The position numbers were made by a program, and so were the translations under genes. Of a DNA stretch of 64,000 nucleotides, positions 1 through 12,332 are shown piece by piece. A model generated the notes under the pieces. It was given only the letters and a program-made list of their open reading frames with translations. It was not told the DNA's origin and made no database searches. The stretch is from Zoroaster sp. YZ-2022 (Eukaryota > Echinodermata > Asteroidea > Forcipulatida > Zoroasteridae), in assembly GCA_029582265.1 (NCBI GenBank), contig CM055823.1:9894821-9958820 (forward strand). Direction: 5' to 3'. How positions within the stretch are numbered: the stretch's first letter is position 1; every line of letters begins with the position of its first letter.

Positions 1-607
1 ACAGTCTCCATTGGGAGATTTCGAAACAACATTTTCCCACATAGGCTACGTTGCATGAACCGATCGAGCGGGTTCTATGTATAGTTGCGTAGATACATAT
101 AATGACGCACATGTACATACAAGCCTGCTGTCCTTTCCAAGTAATCTTACAAAATCAACTGTGTGCCACCCAAGGCCACACTGTAAATGTTTGAACATTA
201 TTAGTATGGCCTGCAATGTATCGATGGGAGACCACCTTACCCTGCAATCTCAGTGGTGTGACAGTACACAGAAGGGTAACCATAGGAGGCCACTGGCAAC
301 AGCTAATGGCTTGCATGGCCTGAATGGGTTGTTTCAAAAATTGCACTGATTGGAAATATTGTTTGGTGCCTGTAAATCTACATGGTAGATATTGAATGTA
401 CTGCTGCTATCATCAGCTACTATCATCATGTTGCCATCATTTGATCAACTTAGGAGTACCATGTATTACCATGGTATTACCATATATCGATGATCAGTGA
501 TACAATTATGACTTGACTTAAAGGGAATTGGTATATCATTGGTTATTTTGTCAAAACTTCCTCTACGAGTAGCATATATACTTCTCAATCAAGATAGTCT
601 ATACATA
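1..607. other. Intergenic, nothing recognised
   Basis: No splice-bounded exon, conserved domain or repeat shared with the rest of the window was found. The open frames here are short and have no recognisable motifs. Confidence 0.5.
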
Positions 608-938
608 AGGCCAAAAATGGTCTCCGCGCGCGTCGCCTCAGACCTGCGCGTCGGCATTTTAATTTTTTATTTTTTTTTGCTACAAAACGATGTCCAATTG
701 CAACCAAAATTGCTGGATCGATTTGAATTCTGCCGACTTTTTCACATAGGGGTATGAAATGTTTGTCTGATTTGTGAGGCCTCTCTTAGCCACCATACTT
801 TGTACATGTATCACGTATTTCCCTGTGCAAAAAACAACCCCTCCCTCTCCCCCCCCCCCAAAAAAAAAAAAAAAAAAAAAAAAACCTTCACCGCACCGAT
901 TTTGAAGCCGACCTATGACCAGAAACCGGAGACCTTTT
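608..938 (-). repeat. Dispersed ~360-bp family R2, copy 1
   Basis: This block shares long stretches with copies at 4789-4987, 22031-22215, 31036-31312 and, inverted, 63245-63602. Shared landmarks are the GCGCGCGTCGCCTC head, the core gatgtccaattgcagcc and the tail tctggtcataggtcgg (reverse sense). Read on the minus strand, the core keeps a peptide-like signature close to GRIPIDPAILAAIGHRF. A homopolymer C/A run at 850-884 lies inside this copy. The family looks like a degraded coding fragment of a mobile element; the parent is not identified. Confidence 0.7.
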
Positions 939-965
939 GTTGGCGTTAACATCCAACCTAGTAAT

Positions 966-1132
966 TAAGACTTGCAGCTTTGTATGGTAAAAAAGGGATA
1001 AGTATAAAGACTATTTGCGGTGACACAAATTAGAAATTCTCTTTTGAGTAGTAAATAGTTCTGGAAAAACCGGTTGGTTACAACATGGTTACAACTCTGT
1101 AACCAGTATGCTCTGATCGTCTTCAGGAGAAC
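966..1132 (+). repeat. Dispersed family R1, diverged copy
   Basis: Diverged relative of the copy at 1187-1341. It shares agctttg.atggt, the gcggtgacac core, gagtagtaa.tagttctg and the tail gtatgctctgatcgtc.tcagga. The order and spacing of these landmarks match the other copies, so the two neighbouring copies form a direct repeat. Confidence 0.65.
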
Positions 1133-1186
1133 ATCCAACCTGTGAAATTTCAGTTTATTGCGTTGTGTCGTTTATGAGAAAATAAT

Positions 1187-1341
1187 AGGTAAAACTTGTA
1201 GCTTTGCATGGTGAGGATGATAAGTAAGACTAATTGCGGTGACACCATGTGGAATCTCAATTGAGTAGTAATTAGTTCTGAAAAGAACTGGTGGTACAAC
1301 TCGACGTTTCGATCAGTATGCTCTGATCGTCCTCAGGAGAA
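1187..1341 (+). repeat. Dispersed family R1, well-preserved copy
   Basis: About 155 bp from aggtaaaacttgtagctttg to atgctctgatcgtcctcagg, nearly the same as 31494-31646. Partial copies occur at 32486-32566 and 17996-18186. The sequence contains several short self-complementary words (caattg, gttctgaaaagaac). No coding capacity is visible. It may be the terminus of a larger element. Confidence 0.75.
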
Positions 1342-3389
1342 AATAATGAAAATGCATTCCGATTTTGTGTCATTCTTTTGTGGAATTTAGGAAAGAGAGC
1401 TGTTTTTCTGAAAATTATTCAACTAAAATTCGAATGAGTCGAATACAGATCCCCCCTTTTTGCTCAGTAACTGAGAATTTGAAATGTAGGTGTATATCTT
1501 GAGCAAAAACATTCACCCATTCTTGAAGTGTGATACACCTGTTTGCGTATCATATCTGACTCGTGCAAACCGTAGCCCTCTACTTGTTAATATGCACGTA
1601 GGTACCATGGGGCATATTGTGACATCATTTTGTGCGGTCCTTATACATGCAATCGTAATGCAGTTATATCGCAGTTATGTCGCTGGAATAATTAAAATAA
1701 GTGAATTTATATACGAACCGAAAATGCTCACTGCTGCATCCCACTTCCTTCTAAATAAATATAATTCCTGTTATGTTTCTGAACATCTGCTGCACAGAGT
1801 TGTTCTACTTGATTTCCATCTGCCATTTTTTTAATTTTAATTTTAATTCATTTATTTTTAATTGAAATTCTTGGTAATATTTACCAAATAAAGCCAGTAG
1901 AACATGCGTGTAGTGGTTGCATTCTGGCCTGGTGCCAACAAGTGTTTTGACCAAACGGGGTCCTCATATAGCCTTGGGCGGAGCCGATTGGGTACAACAT
2001 GCTAACTTTTTATTTGTGAAATCAATATTATGATTATCAACTTGTTTTTCTGTCTCATTTCTTTGTATCGATATCATTCCCGTTCCAGATCAGCAGGTGT
2101 TTAGGATCCGTCACAGGAATAAATGATCCAGCTTTAGACTTTGGTGATGTAATTGTTTTCAAATGTACATCTCATGAACCAGTTACGGTCGAGAATCGAA
2201 CTTGAAATGCGTGAACAAGTTTGAATGTACTACAAGGCGATGTGCGCAATGACAAATGTGGGCGCCCCGTACTCAACAGGCAGCTGTTAATTGCCATCAT
2301 TGACTTCATTTGGTTACAAAGGAAGAGTATTCGAGCAATTTCGAGTGCCACAAGAAAAACAAACAAAACAAAACAAAAAACAGCAAAGCAACCATTCCCA
2401 ATACGACCAGTAGGCTGGCTTCAGTCAGTCGACTGTACTAGTAGTCAAACCATGATTGACTAGACAGGGTTTGGGTCAAAATGAGTTAACCATAATGGAC
2501 GACGGAAAACTATTTGTTCAGGTGTAAAAAAAACACCTTCATTTTGGATGGAAAGTCTGCAGCAAGATGTTCAAAATCAAAGAAAAGGGTAGGTCCTATG
2601 ATATTTAGACGGAAGTGGACTAGAGGTTGGAATATGCAACCAGAGGTATCTCGTTTATATTTAAATGAGTTTATTTAATCATCCTAACGACGGACCCATT
2701 ACGATCGCTACGTTTATAGCCTATAATATTTACAGTTAAAGGGCTATGTCTAGATGTGCACGAAGCGGTCTGCTATGAAATTTGTACTGTATAAAACATT
2801 CTACCTGGCAGTTTTACTTCAGAAACAAATTCATTGTAAAGGTTTAATAAAATATCACTTGGTATGAATATGTTTCAACGATTCATTCATTTGTTGATAG
2901 TTTACTTGAAACATCATTGATGCTACTCTTCTAAGGAAATTTGTCTTCAAATTATCTAGAAATTTAGTACTTGTTACTTGTTTTAAACTGATTCTTTTCA
3001 AAACTAAAAAGACGGTTTTGAGTGGTTTAAGTATATTTTTCCAGTCTCGAACAAAATATAAGAGAATTTATTTTGAATTGAGTAGATTTAAAATGAAAGC
3101 TTCCATGTTGGTATTTGGTATTGTACGACTATTTCAACCATCCAGATTTTAGGAAATATAATATTTTCATCTCATTAAGTGCTCAGGTGCTTATACGTTT
3201 GTGAGAAAACAACGAAAACTGTTACATGTTTGTATGTATATGTTTTGCAGAAAGTTAACGGACGGCAACGTACTTTAAATTCGACATAACAACTTATATT
3301 TTTTTCTAAGGTGAAAGCGCTTCAGACGAAAGAATTTCTCCGGATGATTGATACGTTTTACCAACTTTACACCAAGTAATTGTTTAGAT
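1342..3389. other. Intergenic, AT-rich, no gene seen
   Basis: No exon with supporting splice sites was found. The part above about 2900 may be more decayed sequence belonging to the reverse-transcriptase remnant that follows, but too little is conserved to annotate it. Confidence 0.45.
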
Positions 3390-3745
3390 CATAAATTGTT
3401 CAGCATATGGGCAGCTGTATCTGCATTTCTCTGACTGTAAAATGAACTTGTGATAACAGCAAATAAACCAGATTTATTGCAGATGTCATTGATATAAATA
3501 ATAAATAGCAGTGGATCTCTAACAAAGCCTTGAACCACTTAACAGAACATAGACCGCTCTAATGAATTTACAGAGCTATGTGAAACAAATTATTTTCTTA
3601 TATTAGATAAATACCTTATGAACCTCGTCCAGTCCAAGGCTTTCAATAGACATCGAAATGTTTCAATTTACAAATGAGGATATCACGGTTAACTGTATCG
3701 AAAGATTTAGAGAGGTCGAAATGTATGCCAAGAAAAATCATCTAG
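3390..3745 (-). pseudogene. Decayed LINE reverse transcriptase fragment
   Basis: Translation of the minus strand gives two classic reverse-transcriptase blocks in order. The first, at about 3688-3720, reads FDLSKSFDTVN, the motif A region that normally reads DLSKAFDTVNH. The second, at about 3479-3511, reads LLFIIYINDIC, the motif B flank that normally follows PQGSVLGP; that motif survives here only as a degraded VVQGFVRDP. Several stops and frameshifts separate the blocks, and the YADD/FADD motif that should follow is not recognisable. It is an old dead copy of a CR1/L2/Rex-like non-LTR element. The clade cannot be settled by eye. Confidence 0.65.
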
Positions 3746-4017
3746 AGAAATATGCTAAAGGAATCAGAGGTTGGTTGTTGAAAATATCTTGATGCAAAAC
3801 AGAGTATGCATACTCGTATAGCAGCATTCCCAATACTGTACCTCCCTTTAAAGACAACTTAATTTCGTACTATATTTTGTATTATGACAATCTTTTCAGC
3901 AAATTGTATCCATCTCATATTTAGATAAAATTTTATTTAAAGATGTATTGCCAGTGTTTTTCGCTTTTTTAATGGCTTTTGATTTTTCATCGGAACATTG
4001 CTATTTTACTTGCGGAA

Positions 4018-4395
4018 GTGTCGTGGAGTATCATGGCCGAGCGGACTAGCTTACCGGACTCTGGTGTTCTGGTGTTGCCAGCAGAATGTGGGTTCGAATC
4101 CCGGCCGTGACACTTGTGTCCTTGAGCAAGACACTTAACCACAATTGCTTCTCTCCACCCAGGGGTTAAATGGGTACCTGTGAGGGCAGAGTTGGTTGAT
4201 TAGCCCTATATGCGCTGTAATGGCAGCAATTGAGCTGTATACTCCCCAGGGAGCTGAGATGGTCTCAGGAATGATTTATAAGCGTTATGAGCCTTATGAG
4301 CAGGGGTAATAATATAATGCGCCTTGAGCACCACTCAGTTGGTGGATACGTGCGCTATATAAGTCCACACATTATTATTATTATTATTATTATTA
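4018..4395 (+). mobile_element. tRNA-Leu-derived SINE, copy A
   Basis: Full-length SINE. The head is tRNA-like, with A box tggccgagcgg and B box ggttcgaatcc, followed by a ~240-bp tRNA-unrelated body. The conserved 3' segment contains gcgctatataag and ends in an ATT microsatellite. This copy carries a short insertion in the acceptor-stem region (agtatcat) and an altered anticodon arm. The body matches copies at 24319-24700 and 43455-43801 almost base for base. It sits next to an R11 repeat (4396-4590). Confidence 0.9.
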
Positions 4396-4590
4396 GTGAA
4401 AACAAATGGTGTAAAATTACACTTTCTTAAAATAATGGTGAGAAATATAGCTTTACAGTAAATATGTACTGAAATAAATTTTCGGAACACTTTTGCACTG
4501 TTTAAACAAGCTTCTGACAACCTTTTTGTGAAATATCTTTTTTTGAATTATTTGTATTCCTTTCTAATAGGAAATAACGGGCGATACATC
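4396..4590 (-). repeat. Dispersed family R11, inverted copy
   Basis: On the minus strand this matches 20100-20345 and 23580-23830. Shared words include atatcgcccgt near the start, ggaaagcaaata-like text, tcagaagcttg.ttaaacagt, and acatatttactgtaaa. No coding potential is visible. It is a dispersed repeat of unknown type. Confidence 0.6.
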
Positions 4591-4788
4591 TTTAAGAAAA
4601 TTACCCAAAATGCATGCGCAATTAACCCCACGCATCCCGAGAGCAGGAAAGATAGAAAGGGTGGTTTTCTATTACTTTTAATTGAGAACTGATTCCCTTG
4701 GACGTGATGAAGTAGACTTTACCGAATCCCTTGTATCGAACATGAATAGTCTAAAAAATTGGTCTGTTTCAACGACGCAGCCACAGTT

Positions 4789-4987
4789 AGGCCGAAAAAC
4801 GTCTGCGCGCGCGTCGCCTCACACCCGTGCGTCGGCATTTAAAAAAAAAAAATTTTTGCTATGGAATGATGTCCAATTGCAGCCAAAATTACTTGATCGA
4901 TTGGAATTCTGCCATGCTGTGTTTTAAACAATGACACTTTCTCATGGGGGTATGAACGATTGCCCGACTTGTGAGGCCTCTCTTACT
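4789..4987 (-). repeat. Dispersed family R2, copy 2
   Basis: Same family as 608-938: GCGCGCGCGTCGCCTC head, core gatgtccaattgcagccaaa, tail gtgaggcctctctta. The minus-strand peptide signature here is GRIPIDQVILAAIGH, so the reading frame survives although several residues differ. Confidence 0.7.
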
Positions 4988-5784
4988 CTCTTAATGTAAA
5001 GAGTGAAAAACACTCTTTTAAAGAGCTATATGGCGGACGAGTCTTTTTTTGGAGTGAAACCCACTCTGATTCGATTGTACAAGGCTACCAATTCACTCTT
5101 TATAGTACACTACTAATTTTACTCTTTATCCACTCCAAAAAGAATTTTTGTGTTATTTTGTTTCTTGCAAGCCCAGAAAAACGCACTGCACAGAGCATAA
5201 TACAGTTCAACTTTTCCCGGGACCCCAAGGAGGAGGGACCCTAATAAAGAGGGCAAATTTTGTTGTTGCCACAAATACGATGTATAAAAGGGTTCAGCTT
5301 GGGGTTCGCTCCCCCGCCATGTTAGAGATATCCTGCATCCGCAATTCTTTGCATATGCCCCCCACAAGTAACAATCGACGCCCATGACTGGTACTAATGT
5401 TCTGAGGTAGTACTTTTAAGTTTGGAGCGCCAATCTTCTTGGCCGATCTTATTAATTTTGTCTTGGGGAATTAGCATATAATTATATCAATTCAAATCTG
5501 AAGTGTTTTCTTTGGCAATTTCTTATAACAAAATATATGGTCAGTTATTATCGGTTAATACCTTGAAATCACGTGACTACGGTAAACTATGTATTTAGTC
5601 GGGTACCGGTATTATTCAAACTAAATTAACTTTCAATAAATTAATTGAGTCAGTGTACCATACTTTGTTAAAATGCTACACCTAAAAGGCTGATTTCAGT
5701 TGGACTACCATACCATAGAGTGTAAGGTGAATTGATTTGTTTTCTTTAACAACTTTTGTTTGTTTGCTTGTTTTTTCAACCCAG
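4988..5784. other. Sequence upstream of Shaw exon; intron 3' end
   Basis: The final part must be intron because 5785 is preceded by a pyrimidine-rich tract and CAG. Around 4995-5140 there is a cluster of aagagtg/cactctt words in both orientations, able to form small hairpins. No T1-domain coding sequence of the channel is present in this stretch or anywhere upstream in the window. Confidence 0.5.
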
Positions 5785-6682
5785 ATAATTGCGGCAGTTT
5801 CACTCGTATTCGTCCTTCTTTCTATCACTTCATTCTGCCTGGAGACAATGGAAAACTTCAGAACAGTACATAACGCCACTAACAGCAAACCGGAATACGT
5901 GGAGACGGCTTACTTTCTTTTTGTCATAGATGGCGTGTGCGTTACGTTTTTTACACTGGAGCTCCTCGGCCGCTTCATCTTCTGCCCAAGCAGGCTACGA
6001 TTCTTCACTACAGCTGAGAATATCATAGACATCCTTGCCGTGATACCTTTCTACGTGGACCTGGGAAGCCGTCTTAGCGATGCCCGGTTGGACAAGACCT
6101 GGAACGACTTTTTGAGTTTCTTACGCATTGTGCGGATCTTTCGTATATTCAAGCTTGCCCGGCACGTGAGTGGGCTGAAGATTTTGGTACATACGGTAAA
6201 AGCAAGTGCCAAGGAGCTCGGCCTTATGATTGTGTTTGTAACCCTGGTTGTGCTCATCTCCTCTAGTCTAATATTTTATGCGGAAAAGTGGACTGCGGAT
6301 GCGAACACAAAGAATGAATTCAAAGACATCCCCGTTGGCTTCTGGTGGGCACTTGTCACCATCACCACTGTAGGGTATGGGGATGTAGTTCCACGCTCGT
6401 GGTTGGGGCGGATCGTTGGGGGTATTACAGCGGTCATTGGTGTACTCACTCTCGCCCTCCCAATACCCGTCATAGTGAACAATTTCTCACTCTATTACAC
6501 ACACGCTCAGGCCAGTCAGAAACTGCCTAAGAAGCAAAAGCGCGCACTGGTTGGAGCGGCAGACGCCTTGAAGACTCAGGTGAACCAGATGGCGTCGTCT
6601 AGCATCAGCGGTTACTCAACACAGTCTACCAACGAGTATGACACCAACAGCATACGGAGTGAAGACAGTGGACTCAGAACAA
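5785..6682 (+). CDS. Shaw: Shaw/Kv3-type voltage-gated potassium channel, S1-S6 exon
   Basis: This exon encodes the membrane core of a Shaw (Kv3) delayed-rectifier K+ channel, a plasma-membrane tetramer. Counting from the first exon residue: S1 ~1-24 (ends FCLETM), an N-glycosylation sequon NAT at 30-32, S2 ~41-66, S3 ~79-93, S4 ~112-128 with R114, R117, R120, K123 and R126 at three-residue spacing, S5 ~143-166, filter TVGYGD at 195-200 (bases 6367-6384), and S6 ~210-234. The S6 hinge reads PIP (226-228) rather than the usual Kv3 PVP. The post-S6 text QKLPKKQKR and the S4-S5 text KASAKEL are Shaw hallmarks. The exon starts after ttcaacccag and ends before gtgagt in phase 1, joining in frame to 19470. 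The boundary just before S1 matches the Kv3 family's usual exon break. The T1 exon is upstream of the window. Confidence 0.95.
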
Positions 6683-7744
6683 GTGAGTTTTCTGTAATTT
6701 GGATCTTTAAACTATGAATTTGGCATAGAGTTCATTAATTTGAAGGGGAACAAAGTATAACGGTACATTAAACAAGATTAATAAATGTCCAAGACAGTTG
6801 GGACAATCTGATTGGACGAGACATGATCACTTTGGGGCACGTTAAAGGCGATAAATACCAATTAAGTATACACGTCTCACTTCATACGACATTAGGCAGG
6901 CGCGCGCTGCGCGACGCTGGATTAAACCAATCAGAGTGTAGAGTTTATTTATTTATTTTTTTAATTTAAAACCATCTTTAACGAGGGTAACCCATCCAGC
7001 ACAGCTGATCATTTGGGGCCCTCATATTATATAAAAATATATAAATATTATACATAACTATTACAGAAGGAGGTACAGATGAAATAATAATAATGATACT
7101 GACAGTCTTAACGGACAATTACATACGAAGTAAAACGTAAAGGACTAAATTGCACAAAAAGACCTACCATACTGATTAAAGATAGGACTAAAAGGGAAGA
7201 TTAAAAATGGAGAAATAAACATGAACACAACAATATTTAGAAATACGAGATTTAGAAATACGAGCATCCCCCTTCCTCCCCCAATAAAAACCATCAAAGC
7301 AAATTAATTATCAATTGTATACCAACATCTCGGGCAGTGTAGAGTGTTTGTATCACTCGGACTCTCGGGCTAAGTTGGAATTTACATTTGTCCAGAAAAC
7401 ATGTATTTGTCAGTTTTTCTGGCTAGTTTTCAATATAAATGACTTTATTTGCACCGTGCTGTTGAGGGAATATGTGGTTAGATCACTGTTGACTTATAGC
7501 GTTTGGCGAGCATATAAAGTACACGTGCGCATAGTACAATAACATAATTATGCGCATAATGTGTACGCACAACACTTTTTTTCCCCCAAGGTGGGGGCTA
7601 CTAAGTCATTGAGTTGTTACAACAACTCCACACTGTAGAACCAGCCCCTCGCACCGAAACAAGACAAGTTAATAACCAGCCTCTTCACGGTGCGAATAGG
7701 ACTGGGAGGGGTAACTAGTCCAGAACAAGGCAGTTGTTAAACTG
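6683..7744. other. Shaw intron 1, 5' part; no gene
   Basis: Intronic sequence after the donor gtgagt. AT-rich, with no repeat shared elsewhere in the window that I could recognise. Confidence 0.5.
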
Positions 7745-7866
7745 TGGCAATTGTGGTTAAGTGTCTTGCTCAAGGACACAAGTGTCACGGCCGGGATTCG
7801 AACCCACATTCTGCTGCTAACGCTGGAACTTGAGTCCGGTAAGCTAGACCGCTCGGCCACGACACT
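7745..7866 (-). mobile_element. tRNA-Leu-derived SINE, 5' fragment (copy D)
   Basis: Minus-strand copy of the SINE head only: gtgtcgtggccgagcgg, anticodon arm, ggttcgaatccc, then the start of the body to the caattg region. The 3' body and ATT tail are missing, which is unusual because LINE-driven SINE copies normally lose the 5' end rather than the 3' end. A later deletion or rearrangement probably removed it. Confidence 0.85.
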
Positions 7867-9115
7867 CCACGGCTATCATTACAGGGTGCAATTTCACCGC
7901 TAGAGGGCTACGATGTGCACAGAGCAGATCATTGACATTTTGAAAACGAAATTCAGATGGGCATTTATAAATAGGAATACAAAAACGACGCTTGGTCTTA
8001 CCGCAGAGGAAGACCAAGGACCGAGACGTGACCACTGGCGATAAAGGACCGAGGGTCATGAGGTTTTTATTCTGCAGTAAAGACCAAGCGTCTTTGGTCT
8101 TAACCGGCAGCCGTGTCGCATTTACTGGGTAGACATAAAGGCATCTTCGAAGAAAACTGAACATTTTGTATTCAGGACTACTCGAGGTTAAGATTACGTT
8201 AAAATAAGTCACCATGATTTAGATTACACTGTGGGTAATCTTAGGTAAATTACATTACAGTCCTGCATAATAATTAACCTTATTATCCAACATAATGGTT
8301 TGGGTTACATTAAGAACCACCTATAGTATTACATTATGACACACTTTACATTATGAACAACCCATGGTATGAGTTATGGTCCAAGTTGCATTTTTGACCA
8401 GCTTTGTACAAAAATATGATTTCATAAAGAATTTTGGCAACATGGTTAACAAATTTAAAAAATAAAACACTGAATTGTTAATTATGTTTTAGGTTGCCAT
8501 TTTAGGTTATATTTACATAGTCAAATGACGTCATCACACAAATTGACATTGGAATGTGTAAACATTAGCTGTATATTAAAGCATGTAGTAGCTAGGCATG
8601 TTTGGACGATATCTCGCCCCTAAGATAGAATAGTACATATATTGTAAATAATTTGTTAATCTTTAGTCATGAGACCTGTACAAACAAGTAAGATTGGATA
8701 ACTCCATCATTTGCATAAAAAATATCCCTGGTCGTTTGTATAAATACACTTAGACTACCAAACCAGTCGTTCTTTCGCTAAATATTGTTTGATTTATACC
8801 AATGTAGATCTTTTTCAATTACATAAACGATTATTTGTGGTGACAGTTTCGGTCAATATTACTTACCGATAAATAAGTTGCAATATTTCAGAACTGATTT
8901 TAGCATATTATTGTATTTATGCAAATGAATACTAGATTTATGTAAATGAAGGAGCTATTCAGTCATATAAGTTTGTGTCATCCGACATCCAAGAGGTATC
9001 GTGACTGAAAACTGTCAAAATAATATTATTATTATTTAAATTTGTTATGATACTTCTTACATCTCAGGGTGCAAGATATCGTCCAAACTAATATTAATAG
9101 TTATTGCATGTACTA
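7867..9115. other. Shaw intron 1; no gene
   Basis: Intronic, AT-rich. It contains imperfect runs of ttacatta-like words at about 8210-8350 and one atgacgtcat palindrome near 8525. No exon or named repeat is visible. Confidence 0.45.
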
Positions 9116-9646
9116 GGCCAACAACAAAAAATTGTTGAGTTGCCCTCCAGTGAAAATATTTGAAGGGGTCGGTCGGTCGGGATTTTATATTTTTTTATAT
9201 TTTTTTTCTTCTCCTTGACTGTCATTTTAAGATTGAAATGCATTGGAACTGAAACCACATACCATGTTTTTCATTTGTATACCTATCAGCAAGGAATTTT
9301 GCTTCAGAATAAAAGTATCCCAAGCATTTTTGTTGTACTTTTCGCTGTGATTGACACAGCAAATTCATCCATATTGCGTGCAATGCTCAACATGCAACAT
9401 GTGAGTGGCCATTCGATTTGAAAACATGTAGATTGAGTCTTGGGTACCGGTAAATTTACCGGTAAAAAAAGTGGAAAATTTCACAAATCAAACGTATTAT
9501 GTTTTATACAAAGAAAATTGGTTTCATTAATAAATAGGGCTATGAATGACGGGGAAAAAAAAAAAAAAAAAAAAAAACCCGACCCGAGATTTCAGCACTT
9601 TTGGGTCGGTCGGTGGAGGGCAACTCAACATCTTTTTTTTTTGGCC
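9116..9646. mobile_element. MITE with ~35-bp terminal inverted repeats
   Basis: The left end begins ggccaa and continues to tgttgagttgccctcca. The right end is its inverse, tggagggcaactcaaca through ttggcc. Just inside each TIR is a ggtcggtcgg-type run (about 9168-9180 and 9604-9614). The interior has a homopolymer A run and no transposase. The flanking trinucleotides are cta and tta, so a TWA-type duplication is possible but not exact. Superfamily uncertain. Confidence 0.75.
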
Positions 9647-11017
9647 TTATGGACAGAATTACACACAAATTTTACACATTCTAACGTAATAATATTATAA
9701 ACAATTACAACAATGATTTTCTTAGAATACTTTAAGCCCTGGGAATGTTTAATCACAATTGATGCCCACGTTTTAGAGAAAACGGCGAAAAACTGTTACA
9801 TTTATTTACAAAACAAAATGGCCGGACGGAACTTCATATATTATGTACCAATTTTCCAAAAACTAAATTTGTTGATTGATAACTATTCGTGTATTTGATA
9901 AGTTGGTATATAATTACCAATGATGTACCTTCCCTTTTAACTATTAGCTGAATAACATTACGAACCTGATTACGTTGTTTTCGTTTTGTACAGGGGCGGG
10001 TCCTTGCTGGGTCTGCCAATGGTTTTATATAAACGTCTAAGGAAAAAGAGAGAACCAAACATGTAAAAGCAGATGTCAAAGTGTCATTATGGCGAGTATG
10101 CCCTTAACCTCAAGTCAGGTTGCGAAAATATTATTTCTCGGTTCATAGACAACAGGCCATTACTATCATTGATCGGTAGGCCATAGGGAAGCATGATCAG
10201 GGTGTCTCTTCAACTATCGTTGTCATGGCAACACATAGGGATAAACAAGGATCAAGAGAGATGGGGAAGAGGTATCGCAAAGGTTTAGATGGATAAGAAT
10301 GAATGGGTGATCATTTATTCGATGGATTTCTTGGTAATAGCTTTCGACGACTGTTTCGTGTTTGACTTTTTACTCACTAATACAAAATAAACTGGAAAGT
10401 TTATAACAATTATAATCTGAATATTGAGAAGCCATTACGAAAAGAGGATGGAATTAATATTAATATAATAAGTATTAAAAAAAAAAAAAAATTCTGGGGA
10501 GACTAAAATTTTTGATAACATGTAAAAAGTGTTATTATTTTCTATGAGCATCTGTAAATATTCAGTTTCTTCATATCAGCAAATCTGTGAAATATTTGTG
10601 AGGTTTTAGCACTGTTTTTAAGTAAAATCAAATTTAAAAAAAGTAAAGTCAAATATAAAAAAAGTAAAGCTCATACAAATTCGCTTGCGTTTTAGTTTAT
10701 GTCTCTAGCATTATTTAAAATTATCTCTCTCTGATAACATACATTTTTAGGATCATTACAAATAGTTTGTTGAGGCTTTTATTATATTCGTGAAGGGACA
10801 CGTTTATGTATATCAAAGTAGAAATGAATAATGAATAATGAATAATTGGATATTACCAAGGGGGCGTATCCATGCCTCAGAAAGGGGGCGCACACAACTA
10901 AACGTTACATACACAGCGACAAAAGGGGGCCATCTTTTCCTCCTTGTTCCTCCCAATGTGTATATCACCAGTCCACGTTTTCTTCACTTCAGGCCCTCCT
11001 GTCTTTTCAAATATATA
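9647..11017. other. Shaw intron 1; no gene
   Basis: Intronic, AT-rich, with no splice-bounded exon. Short direct repeats aaatttaaaaaaagtaaagtc occur at 10625-10670. Confidence 0.45.
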
Positions 11018-11245
11018 CATAACAGCAAAAGAAACGCCACCCCCTAAATTTTGATAAGTCTGAGAACGTGTTTAGCTTATGTGTCCTCAGACGTCATGCA
11101 TGACGAATTTTGAGGTCAACCAAATTTTCCACATTGTGTTCGTGTTACACTCCATACTCATAATATTCTTCATTAAACAAATTATATTAATTATAAAATG
11201 AAAGTAATAAATATTTTTAGGGGTGACGTTTCTTTTGCTGTTATG
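11018..11245. mobile_element. 228-bp mariner-like MITE, copy 1
   Basis: The TIR reads cataacagcaaaagaaacg at the left and its inverse cgtttcttttgctgttatg at the right. Both ends are flanked by TA, the target duplication of Tc1/mariner elements. A second copy in the opposite orientation lies at 14929-15154. No transposase is encoded, so it would need one in trans. Confidence 0.85.
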
Positions 11246-11692
11246 TATATTATAGATTTAAAAAGGCAAATAGAGAAGCTCAATACTAAATATCACACAC
11301 AGAACAGCTCCACAGCATTTCTAAAGAATTAAAAGACTCATGAAATTGTTACGGAATCCTGAAGGACACACGTAAAATTGGCCCCAGGGTTCGTTGCCAT
11401 TGCTGTGCATCGAGGAAAGAAACCCACGGGCGGAAACGGCAGCACCTGCCCAGCGGCTCTCTGCCTCAGCGTTGCGGTCTGTGAGAGGCATCGCGCTGTT
11501 CGGTACGCTGAGCAGGAATGGAATCATTTCCTAAAACGGGGGTATCTCTTGTGTGTGTGGCCAAAGGAAAATCTTGCCATTCTGCACTGTGGTTATAGAT
11601 CTGCAACACATCAATTACCAAGGCTGGGCACCAATAAAAATATTTAAGTATTCCTAAAATGATATTTTATTACTACTCAATCCACAGGCGTA
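11246..11692. other. Shaw intron 1; no gene
   Basis: A slightly GC-richer patch at 11380-11520 is open in two frames but has no splice sites or recognisable domain. I see no gene. Confidence 0.4.
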
Positions 11693-12020
11693 AACCTGTG
11701 TCGAAAAGTGGGGGATGATTATAGAAATTTGTGTGCATAATGTACAACAAAGTACTGCAGCACACAACCACTCAACCATTCAAATGCAACTTTTTACAGC
11801 ACAAATTATTAAAACTTCGTTAGAAATAAATGGTATCAAAGTAATGCATACTTTGGAGACTTGTTTTTCATGAATTATTCGCTTATTTTTTGTTTAATGT
11901 TACCTCATAAACATTTCTGGGGTGGGGGGGGGGGGGTGGGAGGGTCCGATCCTTTTGACTATCCCTCCTCGGCCCAAAACGTGTGGGGTATATCCCCATT
12001 CCTCAGGATTTACGCACGTG
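11693..12020. mobile_element. hAT-like MITE, relative of 59617-60022
   Basis: The left end caggcgtaaacctgtgtcg and right end ggatttacgcacgtg form an imperfect TIR matching the element at 59617-60022. Shared internal text includes aaaagtgggggat, gcataat.tacaacaaagta, acaaccactca and gaattattcg. A G-rich run lies at 11922-11943. No clear 8-bp target duplication remains. Confidence 0.65.
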
Positions 12021-12332
12021 ATGCAATGACTAGAGTTGTAGGCCCTACAGTTTAGGATTCAGGTTTTATTTAGTTGATACAAATAAAGCAGAGGTCTAGA
12101 GGGACAGTATCGTCACGATCAGAGCAGACTTTCAACAGGGCCTGGAATCGGTGTCCTAGTTTAAGATGAACACACACAGTGACTTAAAATTACCAGCACA
12201 TTTATGTAGCATAATAATATGACCATATCATGTGTGGTATTATTTTCAGTCACACAATATTGTACCTTTAACAATAATTTTTCTACATTCTTATAAACAT
12301 GTATTTCATATAAAACAATGTATTTCTCCCTC

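Noticed and set aside
10838..11047. 69-codon frame
   Set aside because: Runs into the terminal inverted repeat of the mariner-like MITE; no domain.
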